A DNA stretch of 64,000 nt. Origin: Polyangia bacterium (lineage in GTDB: Bacteria; Myxococcota_A; Polyangia; Nannocystales; Nannocystaceae). Positions 1 to 9,232 of the stretch are shown piece by piece (the stretch's first letter is position 1; the number at the start of each line of letters is the position of its first letter). The position numbers and the translations under genes were made by a program. The notes beneath the pieces were generated by a model. That model made no database searches. It was not told the DNA's origin and saw nothing but the letters and a program-made list of their open reading frames with translations. The stretch covers positions 124,001 through 188,000 of the forward strand of contig JAUIFF010000007.1 of assembly GCA_030429545.1 (NCBI GenBank), given 5' to 3'.

Positions 1-204
1 CCACTTCCCCAGGTTGGACTATATGAGTATACACGTGATGTGGTCGAGGGCTGCCGGCTCAGCGAGCTTTCGCCCTACACCTGGAACCTCGGCCGCGAGC
101 TTCGCCGGCGCTACGGTTTTCGCGATCGCTACGCCGCCGACAAAGTCCCGCTCAACAAGCGACAACTAAAAAAACTCCGTCACGCCGGGGTCCTGCCCTA
201 CTAA
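1..204 (+). CDS. Unknown protein, C-terminal fragment (5' end outside window)
   Basis: An open frame enters from the left edge and stops at TAA 202-204, giving the last 67 residues of a protein. The visible part is basic and rich in Arg, Leu and Tyr, and ends in a Lys/Arg-rich stretch followed by HAGVLPY. Codon use is GC-rich and typical of the window. I do not recognise the family. It reads towards the RNA ligase gene about 215 bases downstream, so co-transcription is possible but not shown. Confidence 0.6.
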   Translation, partial: PLPQVGLYEYTRDVVEGCRLSELSPYTWNLGRELRRRYGFRDRYAADKVPLNKRQLKKLRHAGVLPY

Positions 205-418
205 ACTCGGCTCAGCTCGGCTCGGCTCGACATCGAGACCTCGCCCACCGGCACCGAAAATACCTGTCTCTTCAAGCACATCTATTGAGAAGAGTGCATA
301 AACATCTATTATGTGCGACCAACCTACCAAAGCTTCGCTGCGCACGGCCGCTCGCCGTCGCGCTACTTCGGTTCCTTCGCCCACCGCCAATCGGCGGTAC
401 ACTACCAGCGGTTTTACG

Positions 419-1558
419 ATGCAAACTTCTAACCCAAACGTCCGCGTCATTGCCTCCCAGGGTTCCTGGATCGAGGGTGATGCCATGGTTCAGCTCGAGG
501 CCACCGGCCGCCTGCCCGGTATGGTTGCGGCAATTGGCATGCCCGACCTCCACCCCGGCAAGGGCACCCCGATTGGCGCTGCGTTTATCAGCGAGCAGGT
601 GATCTATCCCCACCTCGTTGGCAATGACATTGGCTGTGGCATGGGCCTGTGGCAGACAGACCTCAAAACTCGCAAGATCAAGCTCGACCGGTGGGTTGCA
701 CGGCTGCGCAAGGCCGATGGCACCGGGCTCGATGGACGTTGGTCGGGCGATGCCAAATCCCGCCTGCGCGCGGCAGGTCTCGTGCCTGAAACCGGGGATC
801 TTCGCCCGCTCGGAACGATTGGTGGTGGCAACCACTTTGCGGAGCTGCAGCAGGTGGCGTCGATCGACGACCCCGAAGCTTGGGAGGCCCTCGGGCTCTC
901 GCAAAAACACCTGTTTATCTTGGTACACAGCGGCTCGCGTGGACTCGGAGAGGCGATTTTACGGGCCCATGTTGATGTCCACGGCGGCAAGCCGATTGCC
1001 GCCGACGGTGACGTTGGCAAGGCCTATCTCGCCCGCCACGACCGGGCAGTTGCCTGGGCCCGGGTCAACCGCGATGTCATTGCCGAGCGTATGGCAGATG
1101 CCCTTGGTGCCGAGCGCAATCCGGTGCTCGATATCTGCCACAACAGCGTCGAGCCGGCGACCTGGCAGCAAAAACAGGTGTACTTGCACCGAAAAGGGGC
1201 AGCCCCGAGCACCCGGGGACCGGTGGTGATTCCGGGCTCGCGCGGCTCGGTGAGCTACCTGGTGATGCCGAGCGACCGCGGCGAGGAAGCCGGCTACTCC
1301 CTGGCCCATGGTGCAGGTCGAAAGTGGAAGCGCAAGGACAGTAAAAGCCGGCTCAAAAACCGCTACTCACCCGACGATTTGCAACGGACCAAACTTGGCT
1401 CGCGGGTGATCTGCGACGACCGGGCGCTGCTGTACGAGGAGGCTCCCGAGGCCTACAAGGACATCACCCAGGTCATCGGCGACCTCGTCGACGCCGGCCT
1501 GATTCACTTGATCGCCCGTTTTCACCCGGTGATCACCTACAAGACCCAATCGCGCTAG
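419..1558 (+). CDS. rtcB: RtcB-family RNA ligase, release-factor-H-coupled type (RtcB2-like)
   Basis: RtcB enzymes join a 2',3'-cyclic phosphate or 3'-phosphate RNA end to a 5'-OH end, using GTP and Mn2+ through a GMP-histidine intermediate. Family signatures appear in order: HPGKG, the metal-binding DIGCGMG, GTIGGGNHF, HSGSRG, VIPGSRGS and SLAHGAGR, whose His is the guanylylated residue in characterised RtcB. The 379-residue length suits the short group coupled to release factor H. ATG 419 is chosen because homology-like sequence starts there; an upstream ATG at 311 in the same frame adds 36 residues of low-complexity Arg/Ser sequence. A prfH gene follows at once. By analogy with studied rtcB2-prfH pairs, the likely job is re-ligating 16S rRNA cut at the decoding centre. 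That role is inferred from context. Confidence 0.92.
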   Translation: MQTSNPNVRVIASQGSWIEGDAMVQLEATGRLPGMVAAIGMPDLHPGKGTPIGAAFISEQVIYPHLVGNDIGCGMGLWQTDLKTRKIKLDRWVARLRKADGTGLDGRWSGDAKSRLRAAGLVPETGDLRPLGTIGGGNHFAELQQVASIDDPEAWEALGLSQKHLFILVHSGSRGLGEAILRAHVDVHGGKPIAADGDVGKAYLARHDRAVAWARVNRDVIAERMADALGAERNPVLDICHNSVEPATWQQKQVYLHRKGAAPSTRGPVVIPGSRGSVSYLVMPSDRGEEAGYSLAHGAGRKWKRKDSKSRLKNRYSPDDLQRTKLGSRVICDDRALLYEEAPEAYKDITQVIGDLVDAGLIHLIARFHPVITYKTQSR

Positions 1559-1598
1559 CCCGCGTACGGTACCGACAATGGACACCCCGGCACATACA

Positions 1599-2228
1599 AT
1601 GCATCTACAAGTGACTTCCGGGCGTGGTCCGGCCCAGTGCCAGTGGGTGGTTTCGCAGGTTGTCGACGAGCTGTGCCGCGAGGCGCCCGAGCTTGGCCTG
1701 CGGGCCGAGGTCGTCGCCTTTTTGCCGGGCAAACACGAGGACACGCTGAGGTCTGCGGTTATCGAAATTCGGGGCCCCACCAGTCACGTTTCGGGTTTTG
1801 TCGACTCGTGGGTGGGTACGATTCAGTGGGTCGGCAAGGACCAGTTTCGTGACTATCGCCGGCGTAAAAATTGGTTTGTTGGCGTCCATCCGTGCCAGCT
1901 CGCTACTGCCCCTGCCATCGAGCTACGCGCCGAAGACCTCGTGGTCGAAACCATGCGTGGTAGCGGCCCCGGCGGGCAAAATGTCAACCGTCGCGAAACG
2001 GCGGTTCGGGTTCGCCACCTCCCCTCGGGCGTGATGGCATTTGCCCGCGATGGCCGGACGCAACTTGAAAACCTCAAGTCGGCCAAGCGGCGGCTGGGCG
2101 AGCTTTTGGCCGAACAGCAGCAGCGGGCGACCGAGGCCGAGCAACAGGGGCGATGGGGGCAACATGACCGGGTGACCCGCGGTCGGCCAATTCGTGTATA
2201 TACCGGTACCGCGTTTCGCCGACGGTGA
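1599..2228 (+). CDS. prfH: Peptide chain release factor H (PrfH), GGQ-type rescue factor
   Basis: This class I release factor-like protein carries a catalytic GSGPGGQNVN loop at about residues 120-130, which hydrolyses peptidyl-tRNA, and a basic C-terminal tail. It has no stop-codon recognition superdomain of RF1/RF2 size, and its roughly 209 residues match PrfH. Known PrfH rescues ribosomes with a cleaved decoding centre and partners RtcB2, whose gene ends 40 bases upstream. The family N-terminus resembles MHLQVTSGRGP, which favours ATG 1599; an in-frame ATG at 1578 adds seven residues. Neither start has a convincing Shine-Dalgarno sequence. The start codon sits inside one copy of the dispersed 12-bp palindrome. 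The last codons of the gene are repeated twice downstream. Confidence 0.9.
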   Translation: MHLQVTSGRGPAQCQWVVSQVVDELCREAPELGLRAEVVAFLPGKHEDTLRSAVIEIRGPTSHVSGFVDSWVGTIQWVGKDQFRDYRRRKNWFVGVHPCQLATAPAIELRAEDLVVETMRGSGPGGQNVNRRETAVRVRHLPSGVMAFARDGRTQLENLKSAKRRLGELLAEQQQRATEAEQQGRWGQHDRVTRGRPIRVYTGTAFRRR

Positions 2229-2510
2229 AGCGGCCTTACCCAACCCGTGTATATACCGAGACCGCGTTTCGCCGACGGTGAAGCGTTCTTACCCAACCCG
2301 TTACGATCGAACCTGGCTAAGAAGGCTGGGCAAATTTGGACAACTTGGATGATGGACTCATCGTCGCCGTTGTTATCGTCGAACGTGACGAAAGGCGCAG
2401 GACGAGTCTAAACAATCGGGCGGGGACAACACAACCGTATGACCCGCGGCCGACCGGTTCGTGTATATACTGGGATCGCGCTCCGTCGACGGTGAGCCCC
2501 AGCGGATGAT
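2150..2510 (+). repeat. Degenerate iterated copies of the prfH 3' end
   Basis: The final stretch of prfH, from about 2193 (cgtgtatataccggtacc) through its stop, recurs almost exactly at 2246-2300 and again, more diverged and reaching further upstream into the gene, at about 2410-2500. Each copy keeps the gtgtatata word and a cgacggtga segment that held the stop. No other gene lies in 2229-2593, so these copies account for most of the convergent intergenic region. They look like decaying partial duplications of a coding tail. Confidence 0.75.
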
Positions 2511-2593
2511 CTCGCCGGTTGCATCGTCGAGGGTGACGATTGCGCGAAGCAAGGCTCGACACCTGGGACGCTGGGCGACAGGATCCTACGTGG

Positions 2594-3454
2594 CTAAAAG
2601 CGCAGGACGAGCCCGCCCGCGCCTGGCCGTAGATGCAACCCACGCGCCTGGCCACGCTCGCGTTGCCACTTTCGATGGCGCCCGCGCTGCCCGAGGCCGA
2701 TGGCCAAAAACACGACTCCGGTAATCGCCATCAAACCGCCGAGCGAGGCCGATGTTGCCCCGTACCCGACCATTCCCTGGCAGGTATTGTCGTCGTAGCC
2801 AAACTGATTGCCACACCGCGGTTGCATCCCGAGCACCGCGAGCAGGACCCCGCCGCCGAGCTGCAAACTTCCGAGCGGCAACAAAATGGCACCGACCAAC
2901 ACGTTGCGCTCACCGTCGTTGGGTTCACTATCGGGTTCGTCGGCGCGATCGAAGTAGCCGCCAAAATTCCCCTGGGAGGCGTCGGCTCGGCGTTGGGCCG
3001 CCCGTTGTTTGGCCGCTGGGTCGGGGTCGTCGGCAAACCGGGCGTTGGCAGGCCTTCGTGTTTTAGGAGCCGGCTCCGGCTCACTTGTATCGTCAATGAT
3101 CTCGACATCGCCACGAAACCGCGGACCCTCGACAAAGTCCTCGCCACCGTCGTCGCTAATGTCCCCGCTGTCGGGCATGGCCCCCGAGTCCGGAATTGGG
3201 GTGTTGTCGCTATCTCCAGCATTGTCGCTGGCCGAGCCATCGTCGGACGCGTCTGACTGAGCCGAATCGTCCGAATCGTCCGAATCGTCGGGTTCGTCGA
3301 CAGCATCGGGCTCCTGCGAGTCCTCATCGTCCTGCGGTTGTTCACCCTCGTCTCCAGACGAGCCTGCGGGCTCGAGCTGGTACCAGCCAACCGAAGGTGG
3401 TTGTACAAGCAAGGTTGACGTGAGCAGTGCACGTAATACTGGCGCGCAAAACAT
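2594..3454 (-). CDS. Secreted or membrane protein with acidic Asp/Ser-rich region and two C-terminal membrane helices
   Basis: This 286-residue protein starts with a hydrophobic signal-like segment (residues 5-20). About 130 residues of extremely acidic low-complexity sequence follow, dominated by D, S, E and P. A basic segment comes next, then two hydrophobic helices at roughly residues 185-210 and 235-255. The C-terminus is Arg/Gly-rich and ends in VLRF. The plan (signal, disordered linker, paired glycine-rich helices, short basic tail) resembles the TPR/membrane protein at 27.6 kb. I do not recognise a named family. It converges on prfH, with 365 bases between them filled by gene-end repeats. 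Confidence 0.7.
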   Translation of the reverse strand: MFCAPVLRALLTSTLLVQPPSVGWYQLEPAGSSGDEGEQPQDDEDSQEPDAVDEPDDSDDSDDSAQSDASDDGSASDNAGDSDNTPIPDSGAMPDSGDISDDGGEDFVEGPRFRGDVEIIDDTSEPEPAPKTRRPANARFADDPDPAAKQRAAQRRADASQGNFGGYFDRADEPDSEPNDGERNVLVGAILLPLGSLQLGGGVLLAVLGMQPRCGNQFGYDDNTCQGMVGYGATSASLGGLMAITGVVFLAIGLGQRGRHRKWQRERGQARGLHLRPGAGGLVLRF

Positions 3455-3486
3455 GGTCTTTTCCTACAGTGTCGGCTGGCGACACA

Positions 3487-4746
3487 TCAGTGGGCCGGTT
3501 GGCCCTTTCCAGTGGCCAACGCTTCGAATCTGCGAACCTGGCGTTTGAAGTAGGCCGATTTTGGCTCGAGCTCCGAAGCCTTGCGAATGCTCGCAAGGGC
3601 CTCGGCTGCGTCTCCTAGTTGGTGTTTGAGTTCGGCCCGGAGGTAATGGAGATTCGCACTTTTTGGGTCTTGTAAAAGCCCGGCCTCGACCGCCCGAAGG
3701 CCGGCGTCGGGGCGACATTTTTGGCGAAAGCTAAACCACCCATAGCTGCCCTTGAGGTCAGGGTTTTCGGGGTCGGTGGCAATCATTTTTTCGAGGCTGG
3801 CAACCGCCTCGTCGGCGCGTCCGAGCTTGCACAACTGGCGACCAATTTGACGATAGGCCCGCAGGCTCGGCTTACTTTTGGGGAACTTTTGTTGCAACGC
3901 CTCAAACTGCTTGACCGCTGCCTCGCGGTCGCCATCGATCTTGGCGGTGACAAACATCGCCCGGTCGTACATGGCCTTGGCCGCAAGCCCCTGGGCGTTG
4001 TCCGGATCGCCCTCGATGACCGCTGCTAAACTTGCAAGTGCATCATCTCGGCGGGCCGCCAGTGCCTGGGCATGGGCGAGTTCGTAGCGGGCCTTGAGAT
4101 CGTCGGGGGAGGCCTTGACCGCAGCTTCGAGCTCGGCCAACACGTTTTTCCCCTCGGCGACCTGCTTGACCGCTTCGATCAACGTGGCCGGCTCCATACT
4201 GTCGACTAGGCGCCCCTTCTCGACCCCGCTGGCTTCGAGCACGAGCAGGGTTGGATAGGCCTGAATGCGGTAGCGGTCGACGATCTCGGGGCCTTCGCCC
4301 TTCTCGGCATCAATGTGTACAGACACATACCCGGCGTTGAGAAACGCGCCGACTTCGGGCTTGATAAACACCTTCTCGTCGAGTTCGTGGCACGGTGGGC
4401 ACCAATAGGCACCAACATCGATAAACACCAACTTGTTTTCAGCCTTGGCCTTGGCGAGGGCCTGCTCGACGGTGCCCTCAAACCACTCGACTGCCGACAC
4501 GATCTCACCGTCGTCCTGCACACCGGGCGCGGCTTTTTCGGGTGCTTTGACCGCTGCCTTTTGGCTGTCCTGTGACTTGGCCACAACATTGGACTGGGTT
4601 GGCGCGGGCGACTGACCGCAGCCGAGGACGACTGCGCAGGCCACAGCGAGGCCAGCGATGACGGAAGTTTTTTTGGGGTTGGACGTCGATGCGCGCAACC
4701 CCGCGGTGGGTCGGTGGGTCACGGGACTTCCGGTTTGAGTCGTCAT
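3487..4746 (-). CDS. Thioredoxin-fold lipoprotein with TPR repeats
   Basis: The 419-residue product has a signal peptide with lipobox-like AVVLGC at about residues 39-44, so it is probably a periplasmic lipoprotein. A thioredoxin-like domain follows, with active-site motif WCPPC near residue 112 and a cis-Pro segment (AYPTLLV). It resembles the DsbD C-terminal/thioredoxin_7 type. The C-terminal half is a chain of TPR-like helical repeats. The open frame extends well upstream, but ATG 4746 gives the signal peptide and is preferred. It is divergent from clpB, with about 240 bases between the starts. It probably reduces or isomerises disulfides in the envelope; the substrate is unknown. Confidence 0.82.
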   Translation of the reverse strand: MTTQTGSPVTHRPTAGLRASTSNPKKTSVIAGLAVACAVVLGCGQSPAPTQSNVVAKSQDSQKAAVKAPEKAAPGVQDDGEIVSAVEWFEGTVEQALAKAKAENKLVFIDVGAYWCPPCHELDEKVFIKPEVGAFLNAGYVSVHIDAEKGEGPEIVDRYRIQAYPTLLVLEASGVEKGRLVDSMEPATLIEAVKQVAEGKNVLAELEAAVKASPDDLKARYELAHAQALAARRDDALASLAAVIEGDPDNAQGLAAKAMYDRAMFVTAKIDGDREAAVKQFEALQQKFPKSKPSLRAYRQIGRQLCKLGRADEAVASLEKMIATDPENPDLKGSYGWFSFRQKCRPDAGLRAVEAGLLQDPKSANLHYLRAELKHQLGDAAEALASIRKASELEPKSAYFKRQVRRFEALATGKGQPAH

Positions 4747-4987
4747 GCAGGCGCAAAGGTGCCGGGAAAATTTGCCTTGCGCAATCTCATTAGTCACCCG
4801 GACTTGCGCCGGCAAAAGTCGTGCCCATCCTTCAAACAACGGCGGGCCCGGCGATATGGGCCCACACGGTTCCAACCTAGCCACCTTCCAAACGAATTTT
4901 TTCTCTCGGCGACGGTGTTGCGACCACGGGCAAAGTCTGCCCCGAGGTTGCACCCGCCGGCGAACCTGCACGCGACGGAGTCCAACC

Positions 4988-7615
4988 ATGACGATGTTCA
5001 ATCCCGAAAGTATTACTGTCAAAACCCGGCACGCCCTCACCCATGCCCAGGCTGCTGCCACCCAACTCGGCCACCCGGAGGTCACCAGCCTCCACCTATT
5101 GCAAGCCACCCTCGACCAAGAGGGCGGGCTGCCGGGGCCCCTGCTCGAACGCGCTGGCGTCCATACAGCGGCGATTCGCCGGGCCCTGAGCGAGGCCTTC
5201 GCCCGCCAGCCGCGGATCAGCGGCGGCCACGAAGTTGGGGTTTCAAAGGAATTGCGGGCGCTGCTCGACCTCGCCGCCGCCGAGGCCGAGGGCCTGCGCG
5301 ACCGGTTTGTCAGCACCGAACACCTGGTGCTGGCCTGCTTTCACGACAAGGCCCGCAAACACAACATCCGGGCCGCCGAGCTGCTGGCAAACCTGGGTGT
5401 GACCCGGGAGCTTTTACTCTCGGCGCTCCAGCAGATCCGCGGCACCCAAACTGTCCAAGACGACAACCCGGAGGCCAAATACGAAGCCCTAGCGAAGTAC
5501 TGCCGCGACCTCACCGACGCCGCCCGTCGCCAACAACTCGACCCGGTTATCGGCCGCGATGGCGAGATTCGCCGGGCCCTGCAGGTGCTGTCGCGCCGCA
5601 CCAAAAACAACCCTGTGTTGATCGGTGAACCCGGTGTCGGCAAAACAGCTATCGCCGAGGGGATCGCCCTGCGGATCGCCAGCGGCGATGTCCCCGAGAG
5701 TCTGCAAAACCGCAAACTCATGCAACTCGACCTCGCAGCCCTGGTAGCAGGTGCCAAGTATCGCGGCGAGTTTGAGGAACGGCTCAAGGCCGTGCTCGGC
5801 GAAGTCAAGGCCGAACAGGGCGGCATCATTTTGTTTATCGACGAGCTCCACACGCTGGTCGGTGCCGGCAAATCCGAGGGCGCCCAGGATGCGGCCAACA
5901 TGCTCAAACCGGCGCTGGCCCGCGGCGAACTGCGTTGCATCGGCGCGACCACCCTCGACGAGTACCGCCAGCACATCGAGAAGGACAAAGCCCTCGAGCG
6001 GCGGTTTCAACCGGTGCGGGTCGACGAACCAACACTCGACGACACCATCGCGATTTTGCGGGGGCTTCGCGACAAGTTCGAGGCCCACCACGGCATCCAA
6101 ATCGCCGATGCGGCAATCGTCGCGGCAACCCGCCTGAGCCACCGCTACATCCAAAATCGGTTCTTGCCCGACAAGGCCATCGACCTGCTCGATGAGGCAT
6201 CTGCCCGCCTCAAAATGGAGGTCGAGAGCGTGCCCCTGCCCATCGACACGCTCGAACGCAAAATCACCCGGTTGGAGATCGAACGCCAGGCACTCAAACG
6301 CGAAAAGGGGGCGGCGCAAAAGCAACGACTCGACGAAGTTGTCCACCAACTCGCCGAGCTGCGCGAGGAAGTCACTGCGATGCGCTCGCGCTGGCAGACC
6401 GAACGCGACCAGTTGCACCAACTCAAGCAACTCGCCGAACAACTCGACCGGGTCCGCGACGAAGCCAAGCGTGCCGAACGTGCCGGCGAGCTCGAAAAGG
6501 CCGCAGAGCTGATGTACTCGACCCTGCCGACATTGCAGCGGCAACGCGAGGAGGCCCAACGCACCCTCGAACGCGCCCGCAAAAATGGTTCGGCGTTCCT
6601 GCGCGAGGAGGTCACCGACGAGGACATCGCCGGTGTCGTCAGCCGGTGGACAGGCATTCCGGTCGAGCGCATGTTGGCGAGCCAGCAGCAGCGGTTGCTC
6701 AACATGGAAGCAGAACTCGGGCGCCGAGTTATTGGCCAAACCGAGGCCGTCGCCCGTGTGAGTGCGGCGATCCGCCAGGCTCGTGCCGGCCTCAGTGACC
6801 CCGACCGACCGACCGCATCGTTCTTGTTTTTGGGGCCCACCGGCGTCGGCAAGACCGAACTGGCCCGGGCGCTGGCCGAGTTCATGTTTGACGACGAGCG
6901 CCACGTGGTCCGGATCGACATGAGCGAGTACATGGAAAAGTTCTCGGTCTCGCGACTTATCGGCTCGCCACCCGGCTACGTCGGCCACGAAGACGGCGGG
7001 CAACTGACCGAGGCTATCCGGCGCAAGCCCTACAGCGTGGTCCTGCTCGACGAAGTCGAAAAGGCCCACCCGGAGGTGTTTAACTTGCTGCTACAAGTAC
7101 TCGACGACGGGCGCCTCACCGACAGCCAGGGTCGGGTCGTCGATTTTCGCCACACGGTTATCTTGATGACCAGCAACATCGGCAGCGAACTGGCCGCGCA
7201 GCACTCGGGCGAGGAACTCGAAAAAGCACGCCAAGCCGCCCTGCGCCAGTATTTCCGCCCGGAGTTCATCAACCGCCTTGACGGCATGCTGTACTTCCAC
7301 GCCCTGCGCCGCGAGGACATGATGGGGATTTTGGAAATCCAGTTGCGGCGGATCCAAACCCGGCTCGACGAACGGGAAATCACCCTCGACGTGACCACGC
7401 CAGCGCTCGAGGACTTGGCCACCCGCGGCTACGACCCGAGCTTTGGTGCCCGACCGCTCAAGCGCATGCTCCAGCGGGAAATTCTCGACCCGTTGGCACA
7501 ACAACTACTCAGCGGGCAGGCCCAGCCAGGCTCGACGGTCCGGGTTGTCAAACCCGAAAGTGGACCGATTGTGCTCGAGGTGGCCGAGCCCTCAGTCGCC
7601 GACGAAGCCGCCTAA
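4988..7615 (+). CDS. clpB: ATP-dependent disaggregase ClpB (Hsp100)
   Basis: ClpB is a hexameric AAA+ chaperone that pulls polypeptides out of aggregates together with DnaK. The 875-residue product has the expected order. The N-terminal Clp repeat domain is followed by nucleotide-binding domain 1, with Walker A GEPGVGKT near residue 213 and Walker B FIDELHTLVG. The coiled-coil M domain spans about residues 405-525. Domain 2 has Walker A GPTGVGKT near 615, sensor residues and GARPLKR near the end. The M domain distinguishes ClpB from ClpA/ClpC. ATG 4988 is preferred over ATG 4994; the frame is open further upstream but that part is not ClpB-like. I see no obvious CIRCE element or heat-shock promoter in the divergent region. 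Confidence 0.97.
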   Translation: MTMFNPESITVKTRHALTHAQAAATQLGHPEVTSLHLLQATLDQEGGLPGPLLERAGVHTAAIRRALSEAFARQPRISGGHEVGVSKELRALLDLAAAEAEGLRDRFVSTEHLVLACFHDKARKHNIRAAELLANLGVTRELLLSALQQIRGTQTVQDDNPEAKYEALAKYCRDLTDAARRQQLDPVIGRDGEIRRALQVLSRRTKNNPVLIGEPGVGKTAIAEGIALRIASGDVPESLQNRKLMQLDLAALVAGAKYRGEFEERLKAVLGEVKAEQGGIILFIDELHTLVGAGKSEGAQDAANMLKPALARGELRCIGATTLDEYRQHIEKDKALERRFQPVRVDEPTLDDTIAILRGLRDKFEAHHGIQIADAAIVAATRLSHRYIQNRFLPDKAIDLLDEASARLKMEVESVPLPIDTLERKITRLEIERQALKREKGAAQKQRLDEVVHQLAELREEVTAMRSRWQTERDQLHQLKQLAEQLDRVRDEAKRAERAGELEKAAELMYSTLPTLQRQREEAQRTLERARKNGSAFLREEVTDEDIAGVVSRWTGIPVERMLASQQQRLLNMEAELGRRVIGQTEAVARVSAAIRQARAGLSDPDRPTASFLFLGPTGVGKTELARALAEFMFDDERHVVRIDMSEYMEKFSVSRLIGSPPGYVGHEDGGQLTEAIRRKPYSVVLLDEVEKAHPEVFNLLLQVLDDGRLTDSQGRVVDFRHTVILMTSNIGSELAAQHSGEELEKARQAALRQYFRPEFINRLDGMLYFHALRREDMMGILEIQLRRIQTRLDEREITLDVTTPALEDLATRGYDPSFGARPLKRMLQREILDPLAQQLLSGQAQPGSTVRVVKPESGPIVLEVAEPSVADEAA

Positions 7616-7640
7616 ACACTGCCACAAACGCTGCCACAAA

Positions 7641-7677
7641 GCCGCACTGAAGCCTCGCCATGAGACTTCGGTGCGGC
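7641..7677 (+). terminator. Possible hairpin terminator after clpB
   Basis: A GC-rich inverted repeat (gccgcactgaag paired with cttcggtgcggc, 13-base loop) lies 25 bases after the clpB stop. No clear T run follows, so intrinsic termination is uncertain. Confidence 0.4.
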
Positions 7678-7757
7678 CTATTGTGGGTGGTTGCCCGCCA
7701 TCACCCGCGGGAGCACTGGTGGCGCGGCGAGCCCGAGGGTCTGATACCCTGCCTCGG

Positions 7758-8906
7758 ATGCCGCTGCGCCCCCAGTCCGTTTGTATAGGCATCATGTTGC
7801 TGGGTGTGCTTGTACCAACTCCTGCGGCAGCCCACGAAGCTGGCCTGTCGCGCGGGCGCTATACCCTTGGTGTCGATCATATCGATGCCGAGGTCTCGGT
7901 TGCCCTGCGGGACGCCCGGGCGATGGCCCGTCAACTCGACAGCGATGACGACGGTGAGCTATCTGCCGCAGAGTGGCAAACCGGGCATGCGACGCTTGTC
8001 GAGCAACTATCCACGGGTGTGACCTGGCGTCTCGGCACAGAAGGTTGCCGCTACAAACACACAGAGCTCGTGGCCGCCGGCGACGATGGCCTGACCATGC
8101 GTGGCCGCTATCAGTGCCCGAAAGATCTCGACCCGTCGCTTATGCTGGATGTCGCAGGGATTTTGCAGGCCGCCGATGCCGGACATCGCCACATCGCGGA
8201 GGTCACCGGCATCGATGGCCGCGTCACAGCCTATGCCGGCCATCGGGTGGCATTTACCTTCTATCCACTCAAGGCCCGACCGCAGGCCAAATCCGTTGCC
8301 ACGCCCGAGGCTGCTGAGCGCGGCGGCTCGCCACCATCGACACGCGGCTCAACGCCAACCTCTATGTACATACATGAGGGTCTCGCCCACGTCCTCTCAG
8401 GGTGGGACCATGTCGCGTTTATCTGCGGCCTGGTGCTTGTGTTTCGCAGTCGTCAACAGGCCCGTCCGCGCCAGCTCGTCGGCTGGGTCAGCGGGTTTAC
8501 CCTGGGCCACTGCCTGAGCCTGATGGCGGCGACTGTACTCGGTTTTGTTGCAGATGCACGCTGGGTCGAGCCGCTCATTGCCCTGTCGCTGGCACACCTC
8601 GGATGGCAGATTTTGGTGCGCTCGCAAACACCACTGGCCTGGTTGGTCACCGGGTTTGGCCTGGTCCACGGGCTGGGTTTTGCCGGCGCACTGGCTTCGC
8701 TTGGTATCGCGGGTGTGGCCGGGTTTTGGCCGATGCTACTGTTTAACGTCGGTGTCGAGGTCGGTCAGCTCATGCTGGTGATCGCAATGCTGCTGGCCAC
8801 CGCCCTACTCGAAAGGACGCGGCAACCATGGGTTACCCGGCTACTTGCGTGGGCACTCGTTGGCTTTGGGGTGCTCGCTGCGGTTTTTCGGTTGCTCGCT
8901 TCGTAG
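7758..8906 (+). CDS. HupE/UreJ-type membrane protein with N-terminal secreted region and EF-hand-like loop
   Basis: The 382-residue product starts with a signal peptide ending near AAAHEAG. An extracytoplasmic region follows that contains an EF-hand-like DSDDDGELSAAEW segment around residues 60-72. From about residue 200 there is a polytopic domain with the HupE/UreJ_2 hallmark HVLSGWDHVAFICGLVL and then a run of glycine-rich helices. HupE/UreJ proteins are implicated in nickel uptake, but this subfamily with a periplasmic N-terminus is mostly uncharacterised. ATG 7758 gives a clean signal peptide; the open frame is longer upstream. Two copies of the 12-bp palindrome lie inside the gene (8364 and 8548). 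Confidence 0.8.
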   Translation: MPLRPQSVCIGIMLLGVLVPTPAAAHEAGLSRGRYTLGVDHIDAEVSVALRDARAMARQLDSDDDGELSAAEWQTGHATLVEQLSTGVTWRLGTEGCRYKHTELVAAGDDGLTMRGRYQCPKDLDPSLMLDVAGILQAADAGHRHIAEVTGIDGRVTAYAGHRVAFTFYPLKARPQAKSVATPEAAERGGSPPSTRGSTPTSMYIHEGLAHVLSGWDHVAFICGLVLVFRSRQQARPRQLVGWVSGFTLGHCLSLMAATVLGFVADARWVEPLIALSLAHLGWQILVRSQTPLAWLVTGFGLVHGLGFAGALASLGIAGVAGFWPMLLFNVGVEVGQLMLVIAMLLATALLERTRQPWVTRLLAWALVGFGVLAAVFRLLAS

Positions 8907-9232
8907 GAACGAATAAACGCTGCGAATTCACTATCGCGGAGTTCTTCCCCAGGAGGCTGGCTATCGGCGAAATCACTCACCCCCGTGAGGGAGTCTCCCT
9001 ATCTCGAGCACCAGCGAACTGTCCCGAAAGACGCACAGCCAGTGCATCGATGGTTGCCACGCAACGCTCGTCACCCGGCGAGCCTCAATTTATTGCAGAT
9101 ACATATGATTAACCACGGATAGCGATTCCTGGCATCGCGTGTGAAGGTTGATACGATTGGGCAATGCCAATGACATGGGCAGGCCCTTGATGACCTGCCC
9201 ACGCGTTCGTCGATCAAAACGAGGTCTTCGGC
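8907..9232. other. Non-coding convergent spacer
   Basis: About 325 bases separate the HupE-like gene from the convergent DUF2330 gene. I see no gene here. It holds one strict copy of the 12-bp palindrome (TTGCAGATACAT, 9095-9106) and a small GC-rich inverted repeat (gggcagg/cctgccc, 9177-9200) without a T run. Confidence 0.5.

Noticed and set aside
3487..5316. Full-length 609-residue reading of the thioredoxin/TPR frame
   Set aside because: The upstream third overlaps the start of clpB on the other strand and lacks protein-like character; ATG 4746 gives a lipoprotein leader.
5489..7069. Long minus-strand open frame of 526 codons opposite clpB
   Set aside because: It is antisense to a gene with clear ClpB motifs. 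High GC and codon bias leave long antisense frames open; its translation has no domain character.
9177..9200. Intrinsic terminator between the HupE-like and DUF2330 genes
   Set aside because: The seven-base stem has no T run on either strand; kept only as a note in the spacer entry.
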